Under the pieces are notes generated by a model. That model saw nothing but the letters and a program-made list of their open reading frames with translations. It was not told the DNA's origin and did no database searches. From Patulibacter sp. SYSU D01012 (GTDB taxonomy: Bacteria; Actinomycetota; Thermoleophilia; Solirubrobacterales; Solirubrobacteraceae): a stretch of 64,000 nucleotides of DNA. The number at the start of each line of letters is the position of its first letter. Position 1 is the first letter of the stretch. Position numbers and translations under genes: made by a program. Location: positions 1,388,849 through 1,452,848 of the forward strand of contig NZ_JAFMTB010000001.1 in assembly GCF_017916475.1 (NCBI RefSeq). Reading direction: 5' to 3'. Below, one piece after another: positions 43,868 through 51,262 of this stretch.

Positions 43868-44701
43868 ATGCCCACCTGCTACCGGCACCCCACGCGCGAG
43901 ACGGGCGTGTCGTGCTCGAACTGCGGCCGTCCCATCTGCACGGAGTGCATGACGCCCACGCCCGTGGGGATGCGCTGCCCCGAGTGCGCGAAGCAGCGCA
44001 CCCGCGTGCACACGGTGCGGTCGATGGCCGCCGGGGCGGCGCCGCGCGTCACCCAGGCGATCATCGCGATCTGCGTCCTGGCGTTCCTGGCGGGGGGCTC
44101 CTTCGGCGTCGGCGGCAGCTCGACGTCGTCGTGGATCGACGTCCACGGCGCCCTCTGGGCCCCGGCGATCGAGTACGGCCACGAGTACTGGCGGCTCGTG
44201 ACCGGCGGGTTCCTGCACTCGGGGCTCCTGCACATCGGCTTCAACATGCTCCTGCTCTGGTTCCTGGGCCAGGAGATCGAGCAGCGCCTCGGCAGCGCCC
44301 GCTTCGCCCTGCTCTACGCGACCGCGCTGCTCGGCGGGTCGCTCGGGGCGCTGCTGCAGACGACGACGTCGCCGACGGTCGGCGCCTCCGGGGCCGTCTT
44401 CGGGCTCATGGGCTACCTGGTCGTCGAGATGCGGCGGCAAGGGATCAACCCGCTGCAGAGCCAGATCGGCCTGCTGCTCGTGATCAACGTGGTCCTGTCG
44501 CTGCGGCCCGGCACGAACGTCTCCTTCGGCGGCCACCTGGGCGGCCTGCTGTTCGGCGCCCTCGCGGCCCTCGCGCTCCACCAGGTCGGGGCCCGCGGGC
44601 CCCGGTGGCTGGGGCCGGCCCTGTGCGTCGGGCTCTGCGTCGTGGCGGTCGTCGCCTCGATCGCCGTCGCCGGGCAGCCCGGGCTGTCGGACGGCGGCTG
44701 A
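43868..44701 (+). CDS. Rhomboid-family intramembrane serine protease with N-terminal zinc finger
   Basis: A 277-residue membrane protease. The N-terminal 45 residues form a B-box-like zinc finger (CYRHPTRE, CSNCG at 16-20, CTEC, CPEC). The rhomboid domain has six helices with HSGLLHIGFNM, the catalytic serine S174 in GASGAVFG and the catalytic histidine H223 in GGHLGG. The fusion of this finger to a rhomboid is common in Actinobacteria. Substrates are unknown. Confidence 0.92.
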   Translation: MPTCYRHPTRETGVSCSNCGRPICTECMTPTPVGMRCPECAKQRTRVHTVRSMAAGAAPRVTQAIIAICVLAFLAGGSFGVGGSSTSSWIDVHGALWAPAIEYGHEYWRLVTGGFLHSGLLHIGFNMLLLWFLGQEIEQRLGSARFALLYATALLGGSLGALLQTTTSPTVGASGAVFGLMGYLVVEMRRQGINPLQSQIGLLLVINVVLSLRPGTNVSFGGHLGGLLFGALAALALHQVGARGPRWLGPALCVGLCVVAVVASIAVAGQPGLSDGG

Positions 44702-44761
44702 GCGGACGGGGCGTCGCCCCGGCCGCTGGCGCCGCGGGGGCGCGTCGGCCAGGATGGGGGC

Positions 44762-45061
44762 ATGGCTGAGCTCATCGGAGAGGCACGTCTGGGCGACTGG
44801 GTCGCGGGGCGGGCGTGGCGGGTCGACGGCGCGGCGCTCGAGCGCTCGTGGCGCTTCCCCGACTTCGCCGCCGCCCTGGGGTTCGTGAACGCCGTCGGCG
44901 GCCTGGCGGAGGCGCAGAGCCACCACCCCGACATCGCCCTGCACGACTTCAACGTCGTCACGCTGCGGCTCGCCACCCACAGCGCCGGGGGCGTCACGGA
45001 GCACGACCTCGAGCTGGCGGAGCGCGTCGACGAGCTCCAGGATCGCGATACTGACGCGTAA
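44762..45061 (+). CDS. Pterin-4a-carbinolamine dehydratase-like protein
   Basis: A 99-residue protein of the PCD/DCoH family, which dehydrates 4a-hydroxytetrahydropterin. WRFPDFAAALGFVNAVGGLAEAQSHHPDI has the two active-site histidines, and VTLRLATHSAGGVTEHDLELAERVDEL is the dimer helix. No aromatic amino acid hydroxylase is nearby, so a role in pterin recycling for another enzyme is likely. It is followed by a 340-base gap before a convergent gene. Confidence 0.9.
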   Translation: MAELIGEARLGDWVAGRAWRVDGAALERSWRFPDFAAALGFVNAVGGLAEAQSHHPDIALHDFNVVTLRLATHSAGGVTEHDLELAERVDELQDRDTDA

Positions 45062-45330
45062 TGAGCCGGATCGGTCACTAGAGTGTCCGAAAGGTAAGGG
45101 TTTCCCCGCTTTCGGTCCCAAAAGTCCTTCCTGGCTCAACGGACGCCGGTCGATGGGCGAATATGTGGATTGTCCGAGCCGATCCTGGTGCGGCTGGACG
45201 GGACAACATGGTGCGGTGCCCGGGACGGCGCCGCACCAACATACGGGAGGGGCGATCCGTCGCCCCGACCACCACACACACGCACGGAAGACCCCGGAGA
45301 GCTCGCTCCCCGGGGTCTTCTGTTTCTGCG
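45062..45330 (+). ncRNA. Candidate structured RNA (3' UTR or independent small RNA)
   Basis: No reading frame is supported in this interval, yet it is AT-richer than its surroundings and dense in hairpins on the plus strand. Stems are CCGAAAG/CTTTCGG (45087-45115, with inner GGG/CCC), TTGTCC/GGACAA (45170-45206, with inner AGCCG/CGGCT), an 11-bp stem at 45210-45237, GGGGCGA/TCGCCCC (45249-45266), then an intrinsic terminator. It does not match SRP RNA, 6S RNA, tmRNA, RNase P or a riboswitch that I know. It could be a structured 3' UTR of the upstream gene. Confidence 0.4.
45287..45327 (+). terminator. Intrinsic terminator with T-rich tail
   Basis: GAAGACCCCGG (45287-45297) pairs with 45310-45320, with an inner GAG/CTC, and TGTTTCT follows. 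It is the only hairpin in the window with both a long stem and a T-rich tail, and it points to a transcript on the plus strand ending here. Confidence 0.8.
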
Positions 45331-45371
45331 GTCGGTCGGACGGTGGGCGTCGACCGCGCGGACGGGCGGAA

Positions 45372-45394
45372 GGGCCGCGGCGACGCCGCGGCCC
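45372..45394 (-). terminator. Terminator for the minus-strand dehydrogenase gene
   Basis: GGGCCGCGGC and GCCGCGGCCC pair around GAC, 7 bases beyond the stop of the convergent gene; on the minus strand TTCC follows. Confidence 0.5.
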
Positions 45395-45401
45395 GCGGGC
45401 C

Positions 45402-46196
45402 TCAGCGGCGCCAGTCGAGGAAGCCCTCGCCGCTCTTGCGGCCGAGCTTGCCCTGCGCGACGAGCTCGTCGAGCTCGCGGGGGACGGGCGCGCCGATGAC
45501 CTCGCCGATCGCCTTCGACACGTCCAGCCCCACGAAGTCGAGCAGCGCGAACGGCCCCATGGGCTGCCCGGCGCCCAGCTGCATGCAGGTGTCGATGTCC
45601 TTCGCCGACAGGCCCGTCTCCTGCTTGAGCTCCACCGCGGAGAAGAGGAACGGGAAGAGCAGCTTGTTGACGACGAAGCCCGGGACGTCCGGGATCTCGA
45701 TCGCGCTCTTCTTCCACGCCTCGGCCAGGGCGCGCGAGCGGTCCTTCGTGTCGTCGCTCGCGGCCTGCGGGAAGACGAGCTCGATCAGCTCCATCTTCGT
45801 GACGGGGTTGAAGACGTGCAGCCCCACGAAGCGTTCGTGGATGCCCGACGCCTCGGCGAGCTTCTCGATGGACAGCGACGACGTCGTCGTGGCCAGGATC
45901 GCGCCGTCGGCGATGATCGACTCGAGCTTGCCGAAGACCGCCGCCTTCGTCTCGTGGTCCTCCGACACGGCCTCGACGAGGTACGTCGCCGCGCGCAGGT
46001 CCTCGAGCTCGGTGGTCACGGTGACGTTCGCGACGTCGACCTCGAGCTTGGCGGCCTGCTTCTCGATCGACTTGCGGGCGCGGTCCGCGCTCTCGGGCGA
46101 GCGGGCCCACAGCAGGACCTTCGAGGTGGGGGCGGCGGTGACCGCGATCCCGCAGGCGATGGTGCCGGAGCCGGCGACGGCGACTGTCTCGGACAT
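45402..46196 (-). CDS. 3-hydroxyacyl-CoA / 3-hydroxybutyryl-CoA dehydrogenase
   Basis: A 264-residue stand-alone dehydrogenase. The Rossmann start is VAVAGSGTIACGIAV, with I-A-C-G where M-G is usual. The catalytic segment GLHVFNPVTKMELIEL contains the His and Asn that the fused enzyme at 299-2323 lacks in part. PGFVVNKLLFPFLFSAVEL and GPFALLDFVGLDV follow. The ATG is preceded by AGGAG. It could serve beta-oxidation or butyrate/PHB metabolism. It is transcribed alone, with hairpins on its 5' side ending the enolase-like operon. Confidence 0.9.
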   Translation of the reverse strand: MSETVAVAGSGTIACGIAVTAAPTSKVLLWARSPESADRARKSIEKQAAKLEVDVANVTVTTELEDLRAATYLVEAVSEDHETKAAVFGKLESIIADGAILATTTSSLSIEKLAEASGIHERFVGLHVFNPVTKMELIELVFPQAASDDTKDRSRALAEAWKKSAIEIPDVPGFVVNKLLFPFLFSAVELKQETGLSAKDIDTCMQLGAGQPMGPFALLDFVGLDVSKAIGEVIGAPVPRELDELVAQGKLGRKSGEGFLDWRR

Positions 46197-46275
46197 GGGA
46201 CTCCTGATCAGGTGACGGTGGGTGGGACGCCGCACCCTACCTGCAGTCGGAAAACGACGGAACGCCGTATGTGAC

Positions 46276-46313
46276 GGTCGCCCAGGCGACCATTCGCCCC
46301 GTCGGGCGGGGCG
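46276..46313 (-). terminator. Two tandem hairpins after the enolase-like gene
   Basis: CGCCCCG/CGGGGCG (46295-46313) and GGTCGCC/GGCGACC (46276-46291) lie just downstream of the stop at 46319, before the next minus-strand promoter. Confidence 0.45.
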
Positions 46314-46318
46314 TCCGC

Positions 46319-47338
46319 TCAGTCGTCGGCGCGCAGCCGGAAGCCCGCCCCGGCCTGCACGTCGAGCGGCGACGAGGGCAGGTCCTGCGGCAGGTCGGGC
46401 GCGTTGAACGCCGTCGGCGCGAGGTCGTTCGGGCCGTCGGGATGGAAGGTCGCCGCGAGCAGCTGCGCCTGTCCCCGGCCGACGCCCAGCTCGGTCTGTC
46501 CGCCCGAGTAGACGCCGATCCCGCGCTCGCGGCACGCGTCGTAGAGCGCGGACAGCTCGCGCAGGCTGCCGATCCGCGAGGGCTTCAGGTTGATCACCCG
46601 CGGCGGCCACTCCAGCGCGTCTAGGTCGGCGACCTCGAGCAGGGTGGCGTCCCACGTCAGGCGGTCCGCGTGGCGGCGCAGGATCTCGCGCGTCGCGTCC
46701 GTGATCCGCGCGTCCTCGATCAGCGCGTCCGGGAGGCCTTCGACGACGCGGCGGTACGTGTCGGGGTCGGCGGGCGTGTCGACGACCGTGCCGACGTACA
46801 GGCCCTTCAGGTCGACGGTCGAGCAGGCGCCCGTCGCGCGGACGGCGGCGATCGCGTCGGCGTCCCACGCCGCGCCCAGGTCGAGCTTGAGCCCCACGCC
46901 GGGGGAGCGGCGGCGCAGGTCGGCGATCGCGGCGGGATCCGGCGGGTCGCCGAGGCCCCGGCTGGACACGAAGGTCATCGGTCGCGGGTCCCGGCCGACG
47001 ACCGCGGCCCACGTCCGGCCGGCCTGCCGCAGCGCCAGGTCGAGCGCCGCGGACTCGAACGCCCAGCGGCGGTAGCGGGCGGACGCCGCGTGCGCCGGCG
47101 GGGCGGGGAAGAGCCGAGCGGCGCCGAGCCGGTCGGAGAGGGACGCGATCGTCCAGGTGCCGCGCAGGTCGGGCAGGCCGTCCCAGGACGCGAGCGCCTC
47201 GTGCTCCTCGGGCTCGTACGTCACGTCCTCGCCGCGCCCCTCGTGACCGCCGCCGCGGAGCGCGACCACGGTGGTCCGCCGGACGGCGCGCAGGGTCGGC
47301 TGCTCGAGCGTCGACAGCGCGTGGCCGTCGATCCGCAC
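46319..47338 (-). CDS. Enolase-superfamily protein (MenC / mandelate racemase-like)
   Basis: A 339-residue protein. The N-terminal capping domain is followed by a barrel with GVGLKLDLGAAWD, the presumed metal ligands in STVDLKG, ALIEDARI and LTWDATLL, and the C-terminal INLKPSRIGSLREL with YSGGQTELGVGRGQ. This order fits o-succinylbenzoate synthase-like or racemase-like members, but the spacing around KxK is unusual and the substrate cannot be named. The start is GTG 70 bases after the preceding small gene. No other menaquinone gene is in the window. Confidence 0.75.
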   Translation of the reverse strand: MRIDGHALSTLEQPTLRAVRRTTVVALRGGGHEGRGEDVTYEPEEHEALASWDGLPDLRGTWTIASLSDRLGAARLFPAPPAHAASARYRRWAFESAALDLALRQAGRTWAAVVGRDPRPMTFVSSRGLGDPPDPAAIADLRRRSPGVGLKLDLGAAWDADAIAAVRATGACSTVDLKGLYVGTVVDTPADPDTYRRVVEGLPDALIEDARITDATREILRRHADRLTWDATLLEVADLDALEWPPRVINLKPSRIGSLRELSALYDACRERGIGVYSGGQTELGVGRGQAQLLAATFHPDGPNDLAPTAFNAPDLPQDLPSSPLDVQAGAGFRLRADD

Positions 47339-47408
47339 CGGCAGGTCGCGGACCGTCGCCCAGAGCGACGGCCCGGGGGCCGGGGCGGAACGGTCCCCGG
47401 CGTCATCG

Positions 47409-47687
47409 TCAGCGCGGGATGGCGGTCGACGGCATGCCGGGCATCCCGTCCTGGGCGGCGGTGCCGCGGACCTCGCCGCTGCGGGCCAGCTCGGTCAGGC
47501 GGACGATCTCCGCCTCGCCGAACCGCCGCGCCGTGCTGTCGGCCGGCAGGGGGGCGATGAGCTTCGCCACCCGGTTGCGGACCTGCTGCGCGAAGTGCGG
47601 CGTCGCGGCGCCCGTCAGCTCGCGGATGTCGTCGATGGAGACGGCCGTGCCCTGGGCGCGGCGGTCGGGGCGTTCGGCTTCGCTCAT
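47409..47687 (-). CDS. Small conserved-looking protein, unknown function
   Basis: A 92-residue soluble protein. The core VSIDDIRELTGAATPHFAQQVRNRVAKLIAPLPADSTARRFGEAEIVRLTELA is helical and resembles a short helix-turn-helix or protein-binding domain, but I do not recognise the family. The tail is GMPGMPSTAIPR. AGGGGG precedes ATG. Its start overlaps the stop of the upstream lipoprotein gene as ATGA, so the two are translationally coupled. Confidence 0.7.
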   Translation of the reverse strand: MSEAERPDRRAQGTAVSIDDIRELTGAATPHFAQQVRNRVAKLIAPLPADSTARRFGEAEIVRLTELARSGEVRGTAAQDGMPGMPSTAIPR

Positions 47688-48970
47688 CGTCCCCCTGTTG
47701 TACCGGTCCGCGTGCCCGCCGTGCCCCGGGCCTCGGGCGACGGGGTGGGCGCGGTCGAGGTGGTGGAGGTCGGCGCGGGCGCCGCGTCGGTCGTCGTGCC
47801 GGTCGTCTGGACCGGCGAGATCTCGAGCAGGCCGTCGATCTGCGACTGGACGTCCGTGGAGATCGCCGACGTGTCGCCCGTCAGCCACCCGCGGTTGTAG
47901 CGCCCGCGCGCCGGGTCGGTCTCGTACCCGGGCTGCACGTCGAGCAGGTAGTCGCGCACGACGGCCGGCAGCGCGTCGGCGCGGTCGAGCAGCAGCAGCG
48001 GGCCGTGCAGCCCGTGCGCGGACAGCGGCGCCAGGGTGATCGCCCCGAGCACGTCGCCCACGCGCGCGAACGTGAACCCGTGGCCGGGCTCGTTGAAGCT
48101 CCAGCCGAACGTGCCGTCGCCGTAGCGGGCGAAGCCGACGCTGTTGCTCACCGGGTCGGTGCCGCCCACGCGGCGCACCGTCCCGTACGTGCGCAGCGCG
48201 CGCGTGACCGGCTTGCCGATCACGGTGGTGGGGCCGAGGACGTAGATCGTCGCGCGGGGGTGCGTGGCGAGCTGCCGCCGCGTGGCGGCCGGCACGCCCT
48301 TCCCGGTCACGAAGGCGACGGCGTCGCCCGACTTCGCCAGCCACGAGGCGGCGGGTGTCGCGAACTCGGGGTGGTCCGCGCTGACGACGAGCACGCGCGG
48401 GCTCGTACGCCCGCGCGCGGCCGTGACGAAGCGGTCGATCGCCAGCGCGGTCTCCGCCGCGTCGCGGCCGGCGAGGTCGGTCGTCCGCAGGCCGCTCGGC
48501 CGACCGACGTTCCCGATCCGGATCGCCTGGGCGCCGCCCGCGGCCTCGCTGCCGGTCGGCCGCAGCGCGCCGACGGCGTCGGTCGTCGCGCGCGGCAGCT
48601 CGGTCCCGTCGCTGAACAGCAGCGGCGCCCCGACGGGGTCAGCGACCAGGGCGGTCGCCGCCAGGGCGGCGCGCCAGTCGGCCTTGTCCACGATGGTCAC
48701 CGCCTTGGCCCGGTTGTTCTCCGCCGCGCCGGAGAAGGTCGCGCGCGCGACCGCCGCCGCCGCGGTGACCGGGTCGTTCGTGGCGGTGCGCGTGGTGTTG
48801 CGCGTGGCCACCGTCGGGATGCCGAGGTCCGTGGTCGCCTCGGCCTCGCCCTTCTGCGACGCGAACGGCGAAGGGCTGTCGTCGCCGCCGCAGCCGGCCA
48901 GCCCACCGGCGCCGAGGGCGACGACGGCGAGCAGCGAGGCGGTGGCGCGGCGGGCCCGGAGGGTGCGCAT
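47684..48970 (-). CDS. Lipoprotein with cell-wall-binding repeat 2 domains
   Basis: A 428-residue exported lipoprotein. The signal peptide ends in a lipobox (LGAGGLAGC, about 18-26). The mature part has the CWB2-type pattern: NNRAKAVTIVDKADWRAALAATALVADPVGAPLLFSDGTELPRAT, a middle unit with RVLVVSADHPEFATPAASWLAKSGDAVAFV, then RATIYVLGPTTVIGKPV. CWB2 repeats bind anionic cell-wall polymers. The C-terminus is a Thr/Pro-rich tail. ATG 48970 is supported by TAGCGT seven bases upstream on the minus strand. Lgt, which would lipidate it, is encoded at 54.2 kb. Confidence 0.8.
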   Translation of the reverse strand: MRTLRARRATASLLAVVALGAGGLAGCGGDDSPSPFASQKGEAEATTDLGIPTVATRNTTRTATNDPVTAAAAVARATFSGAAENNRAKAVTIVDKADWRAALAATALVADPVGAPLLFSDGTELPRATTDAVGALRPTGSEAAGGAQAIRIGNVGRPSGLRTTDLAGRDAAETALAIDRFVTAARGRTSPRVLVVSADHPEFATPAASWLAKSGDAVAFVTGKGVPAATRRQLATHPRATIYVLGPTTVIGKPVTRALRTYGTVRRVGGTDPVSNSVGFARYGDGTFGWSFNEPGHGFTFARVGDVLGAITLAPLSAHGLHGPLLLLDRADALPAVVRDYLLDVQPGYETDPARGRYNRGWLTGDTSAISTDVQSQIDGLLEISPVQTTGTTTDAAPAPTSTTSTAPTPSPEARGTAGTRTGTTGGR

Positions 48971-48977
48971 CGGCGCA

Positions 48978-48983
48978 ACGCTA
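48978..48983 (-). promoter_or_regulatory. -10 box TAGCGT for the lipoprotein operon
   Basis: Read on the minus strand, TAGCGT ends seven bases before the start at 48970. It is divergent to the riboswitch-controlled gene. Confidence 0.45.
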
Positions 48984-49124
48984 CCCGCAGTACCGACCTG
49001 CGCGCGGCGGTGTCGGCCGAACCTCCCGGGCCTTGACCCGGGCATCCGTCCACGAATACCCGCCTTCTGCGGCCCCGATGCACGAATCGGTGCAGATCTG
49101 GTCGCCGTCTTGCGAGAGGGCTGC

Positions 49125-49130
49125 TACTGT
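49125..49130 (+). promoter_or_regulatory. -10 box TACTGT ahead of the riboswitch
   Basis: TACTGT lies just before the first conserved riboswitch bases, placing the transcription start near 49137. The 307-base gap 48971-49277 holds this promoter, the riboswitch and the divergent lipoprotein promoter. Confidence 0.4.
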
Positions 49131-49262
49131 GCCCGAAGCCGAATCGCCGGGGAGTCCCGGCGAACGGGGGAACCACGTGTTCTTGGGGCTAATCCGCCGG
49201 TCTTCCGGTGGAGGCGCTGGCTCTTTCTGCGCTCGCCCGTCAGCTAACCCCGTAGGCCGACG
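49131..49262 (+). promoter_or_regulatory. c-di-AMP riboswitch (ydaO-yuaA type)
   Basis: The conserved blocks occur in order: GCCGAATCGCCGG (49138-49150), CGGGGGAACCA (about 49164-49174), GGGGCTAATC (49185-49194) and CAGCTAACCCCGTAGGC (49241-49257). The last block is nearly diagnostic of the ydaO family, which binds c-di-AMP and in Actinobacteria often precedes cell-wall hydrolase genes. It ends 15-20 bases before the GTG of an NlpC/P60 gene. In this family ligand binding usually turns expression off. The exact boundaries are estimated. Confidence 0.88.
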
Positions 49263-49277
49263 AAAGAGAGCAAGCAC

Positions 49278-49931
49278 GTGCGCCTGACTTCACGAGCCCT
49301 AGCGTTGTCCGCGGTCCTGGCCATCGGGATCTCGGGGACGGCATCAGCCGCGACCCCGCGGACCGGAGGGCTCACGACGCAGGACGCTCCCGCTCCCGCC
49401 GCCACCCCGACGCCCGCGGCTCCGGCCGCGCCCGGCAGCGTCGCCGTCCCGGCCGGCATGCGCACCACGAACGGCGTGCGCGCCAAGCGCTACAAGGGCA
49501 CGACCGTCGACGGTCGCACCGCCTACTTCGCCCGCGTCCCGCTCGCGGCGCCGGCCCAGGTGCAGAACGCCGTCATCGCCGCGAACAAGATCGTCGGCAA
49601 GCCATACAAGTGGGGCGGCGGCCACGCCCGCGTCGAGGACTCGGGCTACGACTGCTCCGGCACCGTCTCCTACGCGCTGATCGGCGCGCAGCTGCTCGAC
49701 GCGCCGCTCTCGTCCTACGAGTTCGACGACGCCTGGAAGACGGGCGAGGCGGGCACCGGCCAGTGGATGACCGTCTACGGCAACGACTCGCACGCCTTCG
49801 CGATCATCGCGGGCCTGCGGCTCGACACCTCGGCCGCGTACGACAAGGGCGGCCTCAAGGGCCCGCAGTGGCGCCCGAACAACCGCAAGGACGCGGACGA
49901 CTTCGTCGCGACGCACCCGGCGGGGCTCTAG
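49278..49931 (+). CDS. Secreted NlpC/P60-like peptidoglycan hydrolase
   Basis: A 217-residue exported protein with a signal peptide (1-24, cleaved near ASA-AT), then a Pro/Ala/Thr linker. The catalytic domain has GKPYKWGGGHARVEDSGYDCSGTVSYAL with nucleophile C126, and SHAFAII with H172. Members cut stem peptides of peptidoglycan. No separate wall-binding domain is present. AGAGAG precedes the GTG. It is expected to respond to c-di-AMP through the upstream riboswitch and ends at a terminator. Confidence 0.88.
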   Translation: MRLTSRALALSAVLAIGISGTASAATPRTGGLTTQDAPAPAATPTPAAPAAPGSVAVPAGMRTTNGVRAKRYKGTTVDGRTAYFARVPLAAPAQVQNAVIAANKIVGKPYKWGGGHARVEDSGYDCSGTVSYALIGAQLLDAPLSSYEFDDAWKTGEAGTGQWMTVYGNDSHAFAIIAGLRLDTSAAYDKGGLKGPQWRPNNRKDADDFVATHPAGL

Positions 49932-49970
49932 CCCCTCCCGGCCGGCCGCGCGCCGGCCTCCGCAGGACCG

Positions 49971-49996
49971 AGGGCACCGCATCGCGGTGCCCTTTC
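49971..49996 (+). terminator. Terminator after the NlpC/P60 gene
   Basis: AGGGCACCGC pairs perfectly with GCGGTGCCCT around ATC, and TT follows. Confidence 0.7.
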
Positions 49997-50025
49997 GCGT
50001 TCACGACGCCTTGAAGTGGGCACGG

Positions 50026-50031
50026 TAGGCT
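50026..50031 (+). promoter_or_regulatory. -10 box TAGGCT for pspA
   Basis: TAGGCT lies about 40 bases before the pspA ATG, which has GGGAG as ribosome site, so this message is leadered. Confidence 0.35.
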
Positions 50032-50070
50032 GGACAGGCTTCGTCCCGCAACCACCCGAGGGAGCACCGC

Positions 50071-50871
50071 ATGGGTCTCGGCGCCCGCATGTCCACCACG
50101 ATCAAAGCCAAGCTCTCGCGAGTCTTGGACAAGGCTGAGGACCCCGGCGAGACGCTGGACTACAGCTACCAGAAGCAGCTGGAGAACCTGCAGAACGTCA
50201 AGAAGGGCATCGCGGACGTCGTCACCGCGAAGAAGCGCCTGCAGCTCCAGACCGACAAGCAGCAGCAGGCGCTCGTCAAGCTCGACACGCAGGCCCGCCA
50301 GGCGCTCGCCGCCGGCAACGAGGAGCTCGCCCGCGTCGCCCTCGAGCGCAAGACGCTGATCCAGAACGAGCTGCAGGGCCTCGACGCCCAGATCGCCGAT
50401 CTCGAGCGCCAGCAGCAGAACCTCGTCGACTCCGAGGCGAAGCTCCGCACGAAGGTCGAGCAGTTCCGGACGAAGAAGGAGGTCATCAAGGCGCAGTACA
50501 ACGCCGCGGAGGCCCAGGTCCGGATCTCGGAGGCCGCGAGCGGGGTCGGCGAGTCGATGGCCGAGGTCGGCATGGCGATGCAGCGCGCCGTCGACAAGAC
50601 CGAGAACATGAAGGCCCGTGCCGACGCCGTGGCCGAGCTGGAGCAGGCCGGCACGTTCGGCGACATGATGGAGCTCGGCTCGGGCAAGGACGACATCGAC
50701 CGCCAGCTCGAGCAGCTCACGAGCGGCACGCAGGTCGACGCCGAGCTGGCCCGCATGAAGGCCGAGCTGGGCCAGGGCAGCGCGCCCGCCGGCGAGCTCG
50801 GCGCGGGGGAGACCGCCCCGGGCGCCACGCAGACCGCCCCGTCGCCGCAGGCGCAGGAGCGGGACGCGTGA
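50071..50871 (+). CDS. pspA: PspA/IM30-family membrane stress protein
   Basis: A 266-residue ESCRT-III-like protein that coats damaged cytoplasmic membrane. After an amphipathic N-terminus (MSTTIKAKLSRVLDKAEDPGETLDYSYQKQLENLQ) comes a long coiled coil to about 185, including LERQQQNLVDSEAKLRTKVEQFRTKKEVIKAQYNAAEAQVRI. The C-terminal 40 residues are Gly/Ala/Glu-rich. The next gene, for PspAA, overlaps by four bases (GTGA). Together with pspAB and htpX on the opposite strand this forms an actinobacterial-type Psp cluster. Confidence 0.93.
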   Translation: MGLGARMSTTIKAKLSRVLDKAEDPGETLDYSYQKQLENLQNVKKGIADVVTAKKRLQLQTDKQQQALVKLDTQARQALAAGNEELARVALERKTLIQNELQGLDAQIADLERQQQNLVDSEAKLRTKVEQFRTKKEVIKAQYNAAEAQVRISEAASGVGESMAEVGMAMQRAVDKTENMKARADAVAELEQAGTFGDMMELGSGKDDIDRQLEQLTSGTQVDAELARMKAELGQGSAPAGELGAGETAPGATQTAPSPQAQERDA

Positions 50872-51158
50872 TCGTCCGGATCTTCAACGACCAGCAGTAC
50901 CGGCTGGACGACGGGCTCCACGGCGAGCTCAACGACCTCGACGACGCCGTCGTCGCCGCGGTCGACGCGGGGGACGAGTCCGCCTACCTGGCGACGTTCG
51001 CCGCGCTGCTGAAGTTCGTGCGCGACCACGGCACGCCCCTGCCCGAGGACGAGCTCGTCGGCTCGGACGTGCTCATCCCGGCGGACGACTTCTCCTTCGA
51101 CGAGGCCGCCCGCGAGTTCACGGGCGAGGGCCTCGTCCCGGACCCCACCGAGGCCTGA
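50868..51158 (+). CDS. pspAA: PspA-associated protein PspAA
   Basis: A 96-residue cytoplasmic protein. MIVRIFNDQQYRLDDGLHGELNDLDDAVVAAVDAGDESAYLATFAALLKFVRDHGTPLPEDELVGSDVLIP-like order matches PspAA proteins that accompany PspA in Actinobacteria and archaea. It has no enzyme motif. GTG overlaps the pspA stop, so the two are made together. Its role within the Psp response is not well defined. Confidence 0.88.
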   Translation: MIVRIFNDQQYRLDDGLHGELNDLDDAVVAAVDAGDESAYLATFAALLKFVRDHGTPLPEDELVGSDVLIPADDFSFDEAAREFTGEGLVPDPTEA

Positions 51159-51262
51159 TCCGCCGGGCGGCGCGGGCCGCCCCGCCGGCGCTGGTCCGCG
51201 GCGCCCGGCCGGCTGCTCCCTCGCGGGGGCGGGCGGGCCGGGCGCCGTCGTTCGTCCCGGGG

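Noticed and set aside
45062-45330. Identification of the interval as SRP RNA, 6S RNA, tmRNA or RNase P
   Set aside because: The conserved cores of these RNAs are not present; kept only as an unassigned structured RNA candidate.
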